A stretch of 44,386 bases of DNA from Armatimonadota bacterium. GTDB taxonomy: Bacteria; Armatimonadota; UBA5829; DSUL01. Location of the stretch: positions 1 through 44,386 of the forward strand of contig JADLDK010000014.1 of NCBI GenBank assembly GCA_020846715.1. The letters are read 5' to 3'. Of this stretch, positions 22,601 to 30,030 are shown piece by piece. The first letter of the stretch is position 1. The number at the start of each line of letters is the position of its first letter. The notes under the pieces are model-generated. The model was not told the DNA's origin. It made no database searches and saw only the letters and a list, made by a program, of their open reading frames with translations. Both the position numbers and the translations under genes were made by a program.

Positions 22601-22729
22601 AACTTCCACGCGGTCAGACAGATCGCTGACCTTGACGCTGGTTACAGTCGCCGCGGCGGCCAATGTCACGGAGGCGGATAGAGCCGCTCCCATCAGACTC
22701 AACATAATTGCCAGCAGTTTTGCTCGCAT
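19652..22729 (-). CDS. pilQ: Type IV pilus secretin PilQ with AMIN domains
   Basis: PilQ forms the outer-membrane pore for the pilus. The 1025-residue protein starts with a signal peptide (MRAKLLAIMLSLMGAALSAS) and has two AMIN peptidoglycan-binding domains (SVKVSDLSDRVEVTT; GMQVFDKPDRVEIRA). A long Ala/Pro/Glu-rich linker with PAAEP repeats follows, then a secretin/TonB short N-terminal domain (LVSLNFVGTDINDVLKAL), N-domains with a Gly/Ser-rich insertion, and the C-terminal secretin pore (ILASPKISVLDGQQARIFIG; VIGGLISQTESNTLTKIPYL). The ATG at 22729 has GGGAG upstream. The frame is open to 22840, but that start would precede the signal peptide and overlap the PilP-like gene. Usual PilQ length is 700-900, so the linkers are long. 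Confidence 0.95.
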   Translation of the reverse strand: MRAKLLAIMLSLMGAALSASVTLAAAATVTSVKVSDLSDRVEVTTSVSGSARTSVQQSPAGKWIVLNIGAKYAARPVDTGLRNDAVRHIRVSGNGPGLSRVSVATGRKIAYSLSKSEPGQLRWVLWKGKPGSLNASLPQMPSISRVETPAQPVSAQTAETKKGTQITGMQVFDKPDRVEIRAITDGKVGAWCNRGLNGRVISLGIMADYKTKPVWQGILNENVVHVDAGLFQSRPAMSRVVVSVTKKVPYDLDTTGNNSVILTVWKSEAARQAAVAAGTNKPASRPDEMVAAHVPEEFIAQTQSETAMGVVDPQGVAPATNFQTGKIIPQPVPVTEMALARPSDRQITALVEPAMGTLDAPRLFSVAPAVHFAPGTVQTAQISQDNEFALSEPARPVVVAAVAHKTPVAIETKVAGVKEEIDASQLKPGDVLPPSAELKATDPATGEAKSVVVKDAPEQPSTTGQPVAKAAEPAAEPAAEHAASPAPAAQRPVRAGQYASAKTRMASADSAAMAEARPRELVSLNFVGTDINDVLKALTMQSGSNIVTATDVKGDVTVSLQNVDFESALNSITKLSGYSWLREGNTYYVASDKSMAAFDSTGGSNLPTTQVIAFNNATSSEMLKLVSSQFPSLSSTIPAGDGNGRTLIVTGPANQIAEAAGMINRMDAVIDPSVNDPTVEVYSIRYSKAKDLLKVLDKLVPGVQSAPGAAPAGLTTPGSGSTGSTTGGMGGGAGAPAGASDMGSAPPAAGGSAQDSNASSGDGARTIVLAGPTALVKRALSILDKIDTPLPQVLIEAKVVDVDASDSKKLGITYDWNGNGYTVGVVNNVGNLDSLSQPEQVNPNLSMLPTRLTATIDGKVVNVNGNILASPKISVLDGQQARIFIGDVIRYIESIQANSNGTTVTTGNVSAGVDLQCMPLIDVAGDRVTMRIHPEASTPTFITDPRTGITLPQVATRYADSTIRVKSGQTIVIGGLISQTESNTLTKIPYLSDLPFLGQLFRHRDKSSSKRELMIFITSTILKDV

Positions 22730-22811
22730 AGTGATGCTCCCTGCAAATGCTCCTCTGGATTGAGACATATGATTTCCCCACCCGGCATGGCAGACGGGGA
22801 CGCTCGCCCGT

Positions 22812-23534
22812 TTAGCGAGGCCGATCAGACGCCTTCGCATCTTGCGCTCCTCCTAATTTCAGAAAGACCCTCTGGTCTTTGTTTTTCAGGACCACCCCGC
22901 CGGGGGAGATCATGCTTACAACATAGCCATTGCCAACGCTCTGGCCCTGGCGGACGAAGTAACGGCTTCCGCCCTCGCCACGGATGATGGCGATATCTTC
23001 CTTGCCTCTGACCACGCCTGTCGCCGTATAAGGCGATTGCTGCTCAGACGGGGACATCCCACCGGAGACGCTGGAGCCAGACGGCCCCTGCACCTGCAGA
23101 TCCGGGAGTCCCTTAAACTGATAGGGCGCCAGGGAACCTGGCTGTGGGAAGCGCAGTTTTGACCCATTTGCGGCCTTGGACGTCCGCGAGCGCTTCGCTG
23201 GTTCGGGCGGCGCGGAGGGTGGGGCCTTTATGAACCCGCCATGCGCTTCGCCGGGCATTGCTCCCTGCATTTGAGGAGCGAAAGGATCGCGCGGAGGGTT
23301 GCCCACAAAGTGGTACTGGGCGCCTTCGCCGTCGTCTGCCGGAGCCGCCATTGCCTGCTGGGGCTCAGAAGTCCCATCGGCGGTTTTTCCGGCGCCTGCT
23401 TCCTGCGTCTGCTGCGCCGGGGCCGCCGCCTGGCCGGAAGACAACGATTTCTTCACGGAATACAGCACGGCCAGCAGCAGCACCGCGGACAGCGCGATCA
23501 ATACTGGAACCTGGTTTTTCTTCTCAGATGGCAT
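22812..23534 (-). CDS. PilP-like pilus assembly protein
   Basis: The 240-residue protein is anchored by one N-terminal helix (VPVLIALSAVLLLAVLYSV). A Pro/Ala/Gln-rich linker follows, then PRDPFAP, a motif common at the entry to PilP and GspC domains, and a C-terminal beta domain (YTATGVVRGKEDIAIIRGEG; GNGYVVSMISPGGVVLKNKD). The C-terminal part reads like the PilP/GspC HR domain that contacts the secretin. Classic PilP is a lipoprotein; this one has a transmembrane anchor instead, as in GspC. Its place between pilO and pilQ matches pilP in the standard pilMNOPQ order. Confidence 0.82.
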   Translation of the reverse strand: MPSEKKNQVPVLIALSAVLLLAVLYSVKKSLSSGQAAAPAQQTQEAGAGKTADGTSEPQQAMAAPADDGEGAQYHFVGNPPRDPFAPQMQGAMPGEAHGGFIKAPPSAPPEPAKRSRTSKAANGSKLRFPQPGSLAPYQFKGLPDLQVQGPSGSSVSGGMSPSEQQSPYTATGVVRGKEDIAIIRGEGGSRYFVRQGQSVGNGYVVSMISPGGVVLKNKDQRVFLKLGGAQDAKASDRPR

Positions 23535-23637
23535 TGTTCAGTAGCTCTCAATGTCAGACCGCACCCCTGAGGGGGCGGCCATCAATGTCAGTCCAAGCCC
23601 GTAGTCAGAGCTCGGTGGCTAAACCATGTTCGGTTGT

Positions 23638-24372
23638 TCACACGTCTGGCTGAAGGGCTATGCCGCTGCCAGCTGGTGTCTGGGCCGTCTTTTTGACATC
23701 CGGTTCCCCCTGCTGCGGATTCTTCGGAGCGTCCAGAACGAAGGCTGTCACGTTGATCTTGATGTCCAGCCGTCCCGTGGCGTCAATCCTGGAGCCTCCC
23801 CCGATAGGGCTCATTTCCACCGAGTTGACGGTCATAATCTTCGGAAATGTCGTCAGGCGGTAGAGAAAGCTCAGGGCGTTTGAGTAGCTGCCCTGAAAAC
23901 TGATGTCGATGCGCTGCTCTTCGTAGGGAGGTTTGGCGGCCTTGGGTTTGGGCGTCTGCTCTTCTGCCTTGCTGTCGCTGTTGTTCTCGGCAGCGGGTTT
24001 GGACTGCTGCGGAGCTTCCACAGGCTGCACCACCGGGCGCACAGCCACCACCTTTAGATCAACAGAGCGTCCGAGCGCTTCGAGCTGTTTGAGTAGTGTG
24101 GGAACGTAGGCTCTGGTGGAGACAGACTTCTCCAGGTAGTGCAGCTCCTTCTGAGAGTTGAAGTAGCGTTCCTGGGCGAGGTCCACCTTTCCCGCGTTGG
24201 TTTCACACTCCTGAGCCTGCGCTTTGCGCTGTGTCAATTCGGCGTTAGCCGCGTTGATCCGGCTCATGCCAAAGAGCGCAACGCCGCACAGCGCCAGAAA
24301 CGCAATGCCTGACGTGGCCGTCAGCAGCATCACAGAGTTGCGCGTGGGTTCAAGATTTAGTCTGGTTCGCAT
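23638..24372 (-). CDS. pilO: Pilus alignment protein PilO
   Basis: The 244-residue bitopic protein has a short cytoplasmic N terminus, a transmembrane helix (LTATSGIAFLALCGVALFGM), a coiled coil (INAANAELTQRKAQAQECET ... RYFNSQKELHYLEK) and a periplasmic ferredoxin-like fold (QRIDISFQGSYSNALSFLYR; NPIG-type DIKINVTAFVLD). A Lys/Pro/Glu-rich insertion lies in the middle (about residues 125-150). PilO pairs with PilN to align the inner-membrane platform with PilQ through PilP. The ATG at 24372 with AAGGAGAGG is 23 bases inside pilN, so the two are coupled; the frame upstream of it is an artefact. Confidence 0.9.
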   Translation of the reverse strand: MRTRLNLEPTRNSVMLLTATSGIAFLALCGVALFGMSRINAANAELTQRKAQAQECETNAGKVDLAQERYFNSQKELHYLEKSVSTRAYVPTLLKQLEALGRSVDLKVVAVRPVVQPVEAPQQSKPAAENNSDSKAEEQTPKPKAAKPPYEEQRIDISFQGSYSNALSFLYRLTTFPKIMTVNSVEMSPIGGGSRIDATGRLDIKINVTAFVLDAPKNPQQGEPDVKKTAQTPAGSGIALQPDV

Positions 24373-25012
24373 TTGCCTCTCCTTCCGCCGGGGCGTTGGC
24401 CTTCTGCGTGGCGGTATCCACAAAGATGGCCGGCAGATCCTTGATATTGGTGGCGACCTCAAACTCGACTGTCGGAGTTTCGCCAATCTTGCCTTCCTGC
24501 GTGTAGTGCAGCTCCACTTTGTCCAAAAGCGCGGAGTAGCGGTTCAGGCTGAGCATGGTTTCGCCGACCAGCTTTTGGCTGAGCGTGATCCCCTGCACAT
24601 TCACTACGGCGTTAGGCGGGGGCGTGCCCGGCTGCTGGACCTGCTGGCCTGTTGCCGGAGAGATTCTCGTCAGCCAGGTGTTTTCAGGCAGACTGCGCGC
24701 AACCACCTGGAGGTAGGAGTACCACCTCAGCGTATGCTCGCGTGACTCCCCGTAGAGGTTGATCTTCGGCTGCAGGGCCGCCGTCTGTTTGTCGAACTCC
24801 TCCACCTTGTCTATTCTGGGTTGGAGCTTCTGGATTTGAGAATCCAGCGACGTTATCTCCCCTCTAATCCGGAACCACTGGGCGGAGAGCATGAAAAACA
24901 GCAGCCCGGTGGCGACGACAAGGGTACTTGTCAGAAGAAAGAGCCTGCGGATTAGCCGTTCGAGCCTGGCTTTCTCCTGTCTTTTCTGTGCTATCAGGTT
25001 AATGTTGGGCAT
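24350..25012 (-). CDS. pilN: Pilus alignment protein PilN
   Basis: The 220-residue protein begins MPNINLIAQKRQEK, containing the conserved INLI tail that docks into PilM. One transmembrane helix (LFLLTSTLVVATGLLFFML) and a coiled coil (EITSLDSQIQKLQPRIDKVE) follow. The periplasmic domain runs from about residue 90 (YSYLQVVARSLPENTWLTRI), matching the Fimbrial assembly PilN family. The C terminus carries an extra 25-residue Ala/Glu-rich tail. It lies 73 bases after pilM and overlaps pilO by 23 bases. Confidence 0.92.
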   Translation of the reverse strand: MPNINLIAQKRQEKARLERLIRRLFLLTSTLVVATGLLFFMLSAQWFRIRGEITSLDSQIQKLQPRIDKVEEFDKQTAALQPKINLYGESREHTLRWYSYLQVVARSLPENTWLTRISPATGQQVQQPGTPPPNAVVNVQGITLSQKLVGETMLSLNRYSALLDKVELHYTQEGKIGETPTVEFEVATNIKDLPAIFVDTATQKANAPAEGEANANQTKS

Positions 25013-25085
25013 AGTCTTAAGTTCCGCTTAGTCTGAGTCGCATAGCAGAGCGCGACCCGATGGCTTTGAGCCGGACTGTGGTCTG

Positions 25086-26852
25086 TCAGGCCGCCTTGTC
25101 GGTTGACTGACCGGGTACTGTCTCCTCTGGTGATCCTTCAGCAGAAGCGGCCGTCTGGTCGTCGGCGGCATGCTCGGCTGTTGCGCGCGTGACACGCTTG
25201 CGTTTCTTCGCAGGCGTTTCTTCCGAATCTGGCTGTGCGGCGGCTTCGGGCGCGCCGCTCGCTTTGAGCAGTTTGCTCTCCTCCCCGGGGGCAACCGGGT
25301 GAGAGTCGTGCAGCTTTTTCAGCGCCTGTGCCAGCGCGTCTTCGGCTTCGGGTTTGCGCTGCGCTGTTTGAGCCTCAGGAGCCGGCCTGACAGCGGCTTC
25401 ACCTGGGACTGGCCCCTGAGCCGCCTGCGGCGCTGGCGTCACCGGAGCGCCTGGAGCACCGCTGTGCGGTGGGGCGGACGGCTGAGCCTGCGCATGCGCG
25501 GCTGGCTGAGGCTGAGAAGGTTGTGCAGTTGGCTGTGGCGCAGGGGGTCGCGGTGTCTGCGGCGCCTGATGTTGCGCCGGACCCGGCGCTGCGGGTGATG
25601 AAATTGACGTTTGAGCCGCCGGAGGCGGTTGAATGTTCGGCGCGGGCTGACGCGGACCGTGGTAGCCTTCGGGCTGAGCTGCCGTTTGCTCAGTCTGATC
25701 CGGGGCTTGGGCAGCCTGCGGTTGCGCGGAGTGCGCTCTTGAAGGCGGCGCGGCGTCTTTCAGCGCCAGACCCGCAGCGATTCCAAAAAGCGGCCCATCG
25801 CTTTTGGCGTCTTCTTCTGTCAGACTGCCGCGCTGAATGACGCCATCGCTCAGTAGGTTCAGAAGCCGCGCTCGCACGCCGAGCTTGGCCGAGATATAGT
25901 CCGCAAGTCCACTCATCCGCGAAGTCCCGCCAGTCAGCAGAAGCCGGCTGACCGTCTTTTGCTGCTGGTTATCCGGGAACTGAGACTGGAAGTAGTGGAG
26001 TGAGCGCCTGATCTCCCGGAGAAGCTCATCCAGCAGGGGCTGGATAGCGCGAGCGGCCTTTACGAGATTCTCATCCGGGGTTTCGGTGGATGCGGCAAGT
26101 TTCGGGCCGATATGCACGGCCTGCTTGAGCGCTTCCGCCTGCGCGTCCTCACAGTTGATAAGCGACTTGATGGCTTGGGTGAGGCTGTTTCCGGCAATCG
26201 GAATGTTGCGGGTAAGAGCGAAGCGCCCTTCAGAAACTATGTTGAGATCCGTGTGCCCTGCGCCCATATCCAGCAGGGCCACTGTATCCTGCGCGATGCT
26301 CGGGTCCTGCGAATGCTCAACAAGTGAACGGATCAGGGAGAAGGCCTCGACGTCCACAACAAGCGGCTCCAGCCCCACCCTTTCAATAACCGCGACACGG
26401 GACTCAATCAAATCCCGCGGAGCCGCCACGAGCATGACCTGCATCTGCCCGTCGGCGGTCTCGTGGTCGATAATTTCAAACTCTACAATGCTGTCTTCGA
26501 CGTTGGCGGAGATGTACTTGGCCGCTTCAAAGCGGATAGACTTGCGCAGGACGGCTTCCGACATCTTTGGAAGCTGAACCTGTCGCACCAGTACCTGCGA
26601 CCCGGAGACTGCCGCCAGAGCGCCGCTCGCGTGGATATCCGCCCCGCGCAGCGCGTCCTTGACAGCCGTGGCCACCGCGTCGATATCCGTCACCATACCG
26701 TCGTGACACGTGCCGGGAGGCGTCGGATGCACGACAGCTCGCGATACACGCCAGCTTCCGCCGGAGGCTTCGATCTGCATGATTTTGATCAGGACGCTCC
26801 CGATGTCTATGCTAATCGTCCGGTCTTTACCAAACAGGTGGGAAAGTGCCAC
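25086..26852 (-). CDS. pilM: Pilus assembly ATPase-like PilM with long Pro-rich tail
   Basis: PilM is a cytoplasmic actin-like protein that binds the N terminus of PilN. Residues 1-370 are a normal PilM: ISIDIGSVLIKIMQIEASGG, the DMGAGHTDLNIVSEGRF phosphate-2 loop, and LLLTGGTSRMSGLADYIS. The remaining 215 or so residues are Pro/Gln/Ala-rich low complexity (PQPTAQPSQPQPAAHAQAQ is typical), ending in basic KKRKR and acidic segments. Ordinary PilM is about 350 residues, so this tail is an addition of unknown function. GTG start at 26852 preceded by AAGGAG. First gene of the pilus cluster; a 266-base upstream gap should contain its promoter. Confidence 0.93.
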   Translation of the reverse strand: MALSHLFGKDRTISIDIGSVLIKIMQIEASGGSWRVSRAVVHPTPPGTCHDGMVTDIDAVATAVKDALRGADIHASGALAAVSGSQVLVRQVQLPKMSEAVLRKSIRFEAAKYISANVEDSIVEFEIIDHETADGQMQVMLVAAPRDLIESRVAVIERVGLEPLVVDVEAFSLIRSLVEHSQDPSIAQDTVALLDMGAGHTDLNIVSEGRFALTRNIPIAGNSLTQAIKSLINCEDAQAEALKQAVHIGPKLAASTETPDENLVKAARAIQPLLDELLREIRRSLHYFQSQFPDNQQQKTVSRLLLTGGTSRMSGLADYISAKLGVRARLLNLLSDGVIQRGSLTEEDAKSDGPLFGIAAGLALKDAAPPSRAHSAQPQAAQAPDQTEQTAAQPEGYHGPRQPAPNIQPPPAAQTSISSPAAPGPAQHQAPQTPRPPAPQPTAQPSQPQPAAHAQAQPSAPPHSGAPGAPVTPAPQAAQGPVPGEAAVRPAPEAQTAQRKPEAEDALAQALKKLHDSHPVAPGEESKLLKASGAPEAAAQPDSEETPAKKRKRVTRATAEHAADDQTAASAEGSPEETVPGQSTDKAA

Positions 26853-27118
26853 TCGTAATCTCCTTCTGACGGCTGGACGGACAATTCCCCTACCGCACGG
26901 GGGTTGATTGTGTCCCTGTACAAATGAGCTTCCGAAGCGCCACCGTCAGAAGGCTCACAGCCGTCACTGTCTGTACCAGTCGCAGATGTCGAGTGCGCCT
27001 CGAACCGTGTATGGCAGGCTGTCCTGCCTGCTGGCGCAGCGACTCCGCAATAAGAGTATCGGCAGGCGCGGGAGATTCTGGAGAGTTGCGTTTGCAGAAA
27101 AGGGGCGAGGAAAGCGGA
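26853..27118. other. Intergenic region upstream of the pilus operon
   Basis: These 266 bases lie between rdgB and pilM, both on the minus strand. A GGCAGG-CTGT-CCTGCC hairpin (27013-27028) lies 90 bases after rdgB without a T-run. I could not identify a convincing sigma-70 promoter for pilM, which is consistent with use of an alternative sigma factor, though absence of a match is weak evidence. Confidence 0.4.
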
Positions 27119-27718
27119 TTAGCCGGCGGCTTGCTGGAGAAGTTTGCCTATCACCGCGCGCATCGCCTTGCCGCGGTGGCTGAGGCTGTTCTTGACCTCC
27201 TGCGGGACTTCGGCGAGCGTCTTGCCAAGTGAGGGAATGAAAAAGATCGGATCGTAGCCGAATCCTCCTGTGCCCGACGGCCGCTGGGTGATAACACCTT
27301 CGCAGGTTTCGAATGCTTCCAGTGTCTTGCCGTCCGGAAAGGCGATGCAGGCGGCGCAGGCAAAGCGCGCGGAGCGCTGATCTTCAGGAGTGCGCCCGAG
27401 CAGCCGCAAGAGCGCCTGATTGCGTTCTTCCGGTGTGCTGTGGTCGCCAATGAAACGGTTGGAGTGGATTCCCGGCGCTCCACCAAGCGCATCCACGCAG
27501 ATGCCCGAGTCGTCTGCCAGACAGATTTCCCCGGTTTTCCGGGCAGCGGCGCAGGCTTTGAGGCGGGCATTCTCGGTGAAGGTCTGTCCAGTCTCCTCCG
27601 GCAGCTCTGTGTCCGGATACTTATCCAGACCCACAACGTCAACGGGAAAGCCGTGGAGAATGTTGCGGATTTCGTCAACCTTGTGCGGGTTTGACGTGGC
27701 GACGACCAGGCGCTTCAC
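27119..27718 (-). CDS. rdgB: dITP/XTP pyrophosphatase (RdgB/HAM1)
   Basis: This enzyme hydrolyses non-canonical purine nucleotides (ITP, XTP and deoxy forms) to monophosphates and keeps them out of DNA. The 199-residue protein has the N-terminal [13 protein letters not shown] loop (the family's ATxNxxK), [15 protein letters not shown], the [19 protein letters not shown] signature and C-terminal [11 protein letters not shown] and SHRGKAM. All are standard and full length. The GTG start at 27718 shares bases with the TGA of rph (GTGA), so it is coupled to it. The open frame upstream of 27718 lies inside rph and is not used. Confidence 0.96.
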   Translation of the reverse strand: MKRLVVATSNPHKVDEIRNILHGFPVDVVGLDKYPDTELPEETGQTFTENARLKACAAARKTGEICLADDSGICVDALGGAPGIHSNRFIGDHSTPEERNQALLRLLGRTPEDQRSARFACAACIAFPDGKTLEAFETCEGVITQRPSGTGGFGYDPIFFIPSLGKTLAEVPQEVKNSLSHRGKAMRAVIGKLLQQAAG

Positions 27719-28437
27719 TGTCCGTTCAGCGCCGCTTTCTGAATCTGCATCAACTGACGTATTCCGCGCTCTCCCAGATCCAGCAGCTTGTTCAGGCGGT
27801 CCCGTCCGAACGGCGTGGCTTCGGCTGTGCCCTGAATTTCCACGAACTTGCCCTCGCCAGTCATGACCAGGTTCATATCCACCTGCGCCACGCTGTCTTC
27901 TTCGTAGCACAGATCCAGAAGCTCCGCCCCGGAGACAATGCCTACGCTTACAGCGGCCAGTGACGTGGAAACAGGTTTGCGGCTGATCAGCTTCTGTTTC
28001 GTCAGATAGTCGAAGGCATCCACCAGCGCGACGTACGCCCCGGTAATGGAAGCAGTGCGCGTTCCGCCGTCCGCCTGAATGACGTCACAGTCCAGCCAGA
28101 TGGTGCGCTCGCCCATCGCGTCCAGATCAACTACAGAGCGCATTGACCGTCCCACAAGACGCTGAATCTCCAGCGTGCGCCCGCCCTGCTGCCCGCGTCC
28201 TGCCTCCCGCTGGTTGCGCTCCTTGCACGAGCGCGGGATCATTCCATATTCCGCCGTCACCCAGCCGCCGCCTGAGCCTTTGCGAAACAGCGGGACTTTC
28301 TCTTCAACGGAAGCGGTGCAGATGACGCGCGTGTCTCCCATCTCGATGAGGCAGGAGCCTTCGGCGTACTTGATGTAGTTGCGGGTTATTTTGCAGGGGC
28401 GAAGTTCGTCAACGCTGCGCCCGTCAATTCTTGGCAT
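27715..28437 (-). CDS. rph: Ribonuclease PH
   Basis: RNase PH trims the 3' ends of tRNA precursors by phosphorolysis. The 240-residue protein begins [17 protein letters not shown] and contains the [14 protein letters not shown] segment, [13 protein letters not shown] with the phosphate-binding Arg, [19 protein letters not shown] and the C-terminal [12 protein letters not shown]. All expected features are present and the length is typical. It is followed by rdgB with a 4-base overlap, a pairing found in many bacteria. 169 bases separate it from murI upstream. Confidence 0.97.
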   Translation of the reverse strand: MPRIDGRSVDELRPCKITRNYIKYAEGSCLIEMGDTRVICTASVEEKVPLFRKGSGGGWVTAEYGMIPRSCKERNQREAGRGQQGGRTLEIQRLVGRSMRSVVDLDAMGERTIWLDCDVIQADGGTRTASITGAYVALVDAFDYLTKQKLISRKPVSTSLAAVSVGIVSGAELLDLCYEEDSVAQVDMNLVMTGEGKFVEIQGTAEATPFGRDRLNKLLDLGERGIRQLMQIQKAALNGQ

Positions 28438-28606
28438 GGGTGTAAAAGGGTAGCCGGTTCAGCCTGAAGATGCACCCAGGCTGGAAAGTCCAGCGCTTGT
28501 CTTCAGAAGCTGCGCGCGGTGTGTGTGTTTGTCCGGTCCAGTTTATCGCCGTCCGACCGTCTGTCGCCGTCCGGCAATCCACTGCCGGGCAGCAATACCG
28601 TATAAC

Positions 28607-29443
28607 TCAAAGCGCGGCGAGTTGGCTACCCCGCGCGGGGCTCAGCTTGAGGTCACCCGGCGCCCAGGGCACAATCTCCAGCTCCGGCAGCGCCTGGCCA
28701 AGGAAGCGCGATCCCACCGGCCGGAAAGTCTCCGAAGGGGCAGAGAGGACAAAGCGGCTCGGGGAGCGCTCGTCAATCTGGTCGCCAGTTTGCGCCAGAA
28801 TCTCCCGCACAGCCTCTTCGGCCGGGTCAACAAAGGCCGTGTCAGGCGGGCAGAGCTCGCGCATACAGGGCACAAGAAACGGGTAGTGCGTACAGCCGAG
28901 CACGAACACTTTCGCTCCTGCGTCCAGGCCGGGCTGAAGGCACTCTTTTACTGCGTCTTCCACCCGGGGGCCGGTGAGTTGCCCACTCTCGATAAGCGGC
29001 ACGAACTGTGGACAGCCAGTCTGAATCACCTGCACTGAAGGAGCCTCCGCCGCGATTGCCCGCAGATAGCCACCACTGGCGACCGTGCCAGCCGTAGCCA
29101 GAACCGCAATTTTGTGCTGAGACAGGCGCGCTGCCGCCCTTGCTCCGGCCTGAATGACGCCGATTACGGGAATGTCCGGATGAATCCGGCGAGCGTCATC
29201 GAGCGCAACGGCGCTGGACATGTTGCAGGCCATCAAAATAGCCCCGGCGCCCTCTGCCAAAAGGTAGTCTATGATGCCAAGCGCAAAGCCGCGCACTTGC
29301 TCGCCCGGGCGGTCCCCGTACGGCACATGCGCTGTGTCCGCGAAATAGATGATGCTGGCGTCTGGATTGACGCTGAACAGCGCGCGGACAACGGACAGGC
29401 CACCGAGTCCCGAATCAAAGACGCCAATCTTCACACCGCTCAT
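28607..29443 (-). CDS. murI: Glutamate racemase
   Basis: MurI makes D-glutamate for peptidoglycan by a two-cysteine mechanism. The 278-residue protein has the N-terminal IGVFDSGLGGLSVV, FADTAHVPYGDR, the first catalytic Cys in LMACNMSSAVAL and the second in VLGCTHYPFL. In most racemases the first motif is CNTA/S; here Thr is replaced by Met directly after CN, a change next to the substrate. The rest is intact. It starts in an ATGA overlap with the GerMN lipoprotein gene and so belongs to the cell-wall operon headed by the amidase. Confidence 0.94.
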   Translation of the reverse strand: MSGVKIGVFDSGLGGLSVVRALFSVNPDASIIYFADTAHVPYGDRPGEQVRGFALGIIDYLLAEGAGAILMACNMSSAVALDDARRIHPDIPVIGVIQAGARAAARLSQHKIAVLATAGTVASGGYLRAIAAEAPSVQVIQTGCPQFVPLIESGQLTGPRVEDAVKECLQPGLDAGAKVFVLGCTHYPFLVPCMRELCPPDTAFVDPAEEAVREILAQTGDQIDERSPSRFVLSAPSETFRPVGSRFLGQALPELEIVPWAPGDLKLSPARGSQLAAL

Positions 29444-30021
29444 TTGGGAATGACCACCATCGTCCTGTCTGGAATCTGGGGGATTGTGAGGTCTGCCGCG
29501 CCTCCCAGAGTCTCCATCTCTCCGCTGTCTGAGACTATCCTGACAGATTTTGTCCCCGGATAGCTTTCGGCCAGAGTCAGGACCAGCGCGTTCACCGCCG
29601 CCGCTTCTTCTGAGGTGCCGCCTGTAAAGTTGCGAATCTGGTCTGTGAGCACCAGCGTCAGATGTCCTTTGCCATCGTCCTTGACGCTGGAAACGTGCGT
29701 GCCCTCCGGGTAGAAGCGCTTGCCGCCAGCCTGCGCTTCCAGCACCTTGTTGACAGGCTCGTATTTGGGCGCGTCTTCCGGCAGTGTCACCTTTTCGGCG
29801 CTGACCTTCTGCTCTCCGTTAACGACTGAGGGGAGATAAATTACGCTCGTGCGCTCTACAGGGGCAGCAGGCGGCGCTGGTGGTTTGGGTCTGGGAGCGG
29901 CAGGGGCGCTTGGCGGAGGTTGCGGCGGCTGATGCGTGCATCCTGCCCCGAAGAGAGTTGAGAGCCCCAGACAGACTGCCGCGATAAACGGAATCTTCAC
30001 TTTCAATAGTCGCTCACGCAC
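29440..30021 (-). CDS. GerMN-domain lipoprotein
   Basis: The 193-residue protein has a signal peptide with lipobox FGAGC, a Pro-rich linker (PPQPPPSAPAAPRPKPPAPP) and a C-terminal GerMN domain (TSVIYLPSVV; then LEAQAGGKRFYPEGTHVSSV, TSEEAAAVNALVLTLAESYP and VRIVSDSGE). GerM was named from sporulation, but GerMN domains occur in non-sporulating bacteria next to amidases, where they are thought to act in cell-wall assembly or division. It lies nine bases after the amidase gene and overlaps murI by four, so all three probably work on peptidoglycan. The GTG at 30021 is the likely start; GTG in LLKVK is possible. Confidence 0.87.
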   Translation of the reverse strand: MRERLLKVKIPFIAAVCLGLSTLFGAGCTHQPPQPPPSAPAAPRPKPPAPPAAPVERTSVIYLPSVVNGEQKVSAEKVTLPEDAPKYEPVNKVLEAQAGGKRFYPEGTHVSSVKDDGKGHLTLVLTDQIRNFTGGTSEEAAAVNALVLTLAESYPGTKSVRIVSDSGEMETLGGAADLTIPQIPDRTMVVIPK

Positions 30022-30030
30022 TCAGAGATG

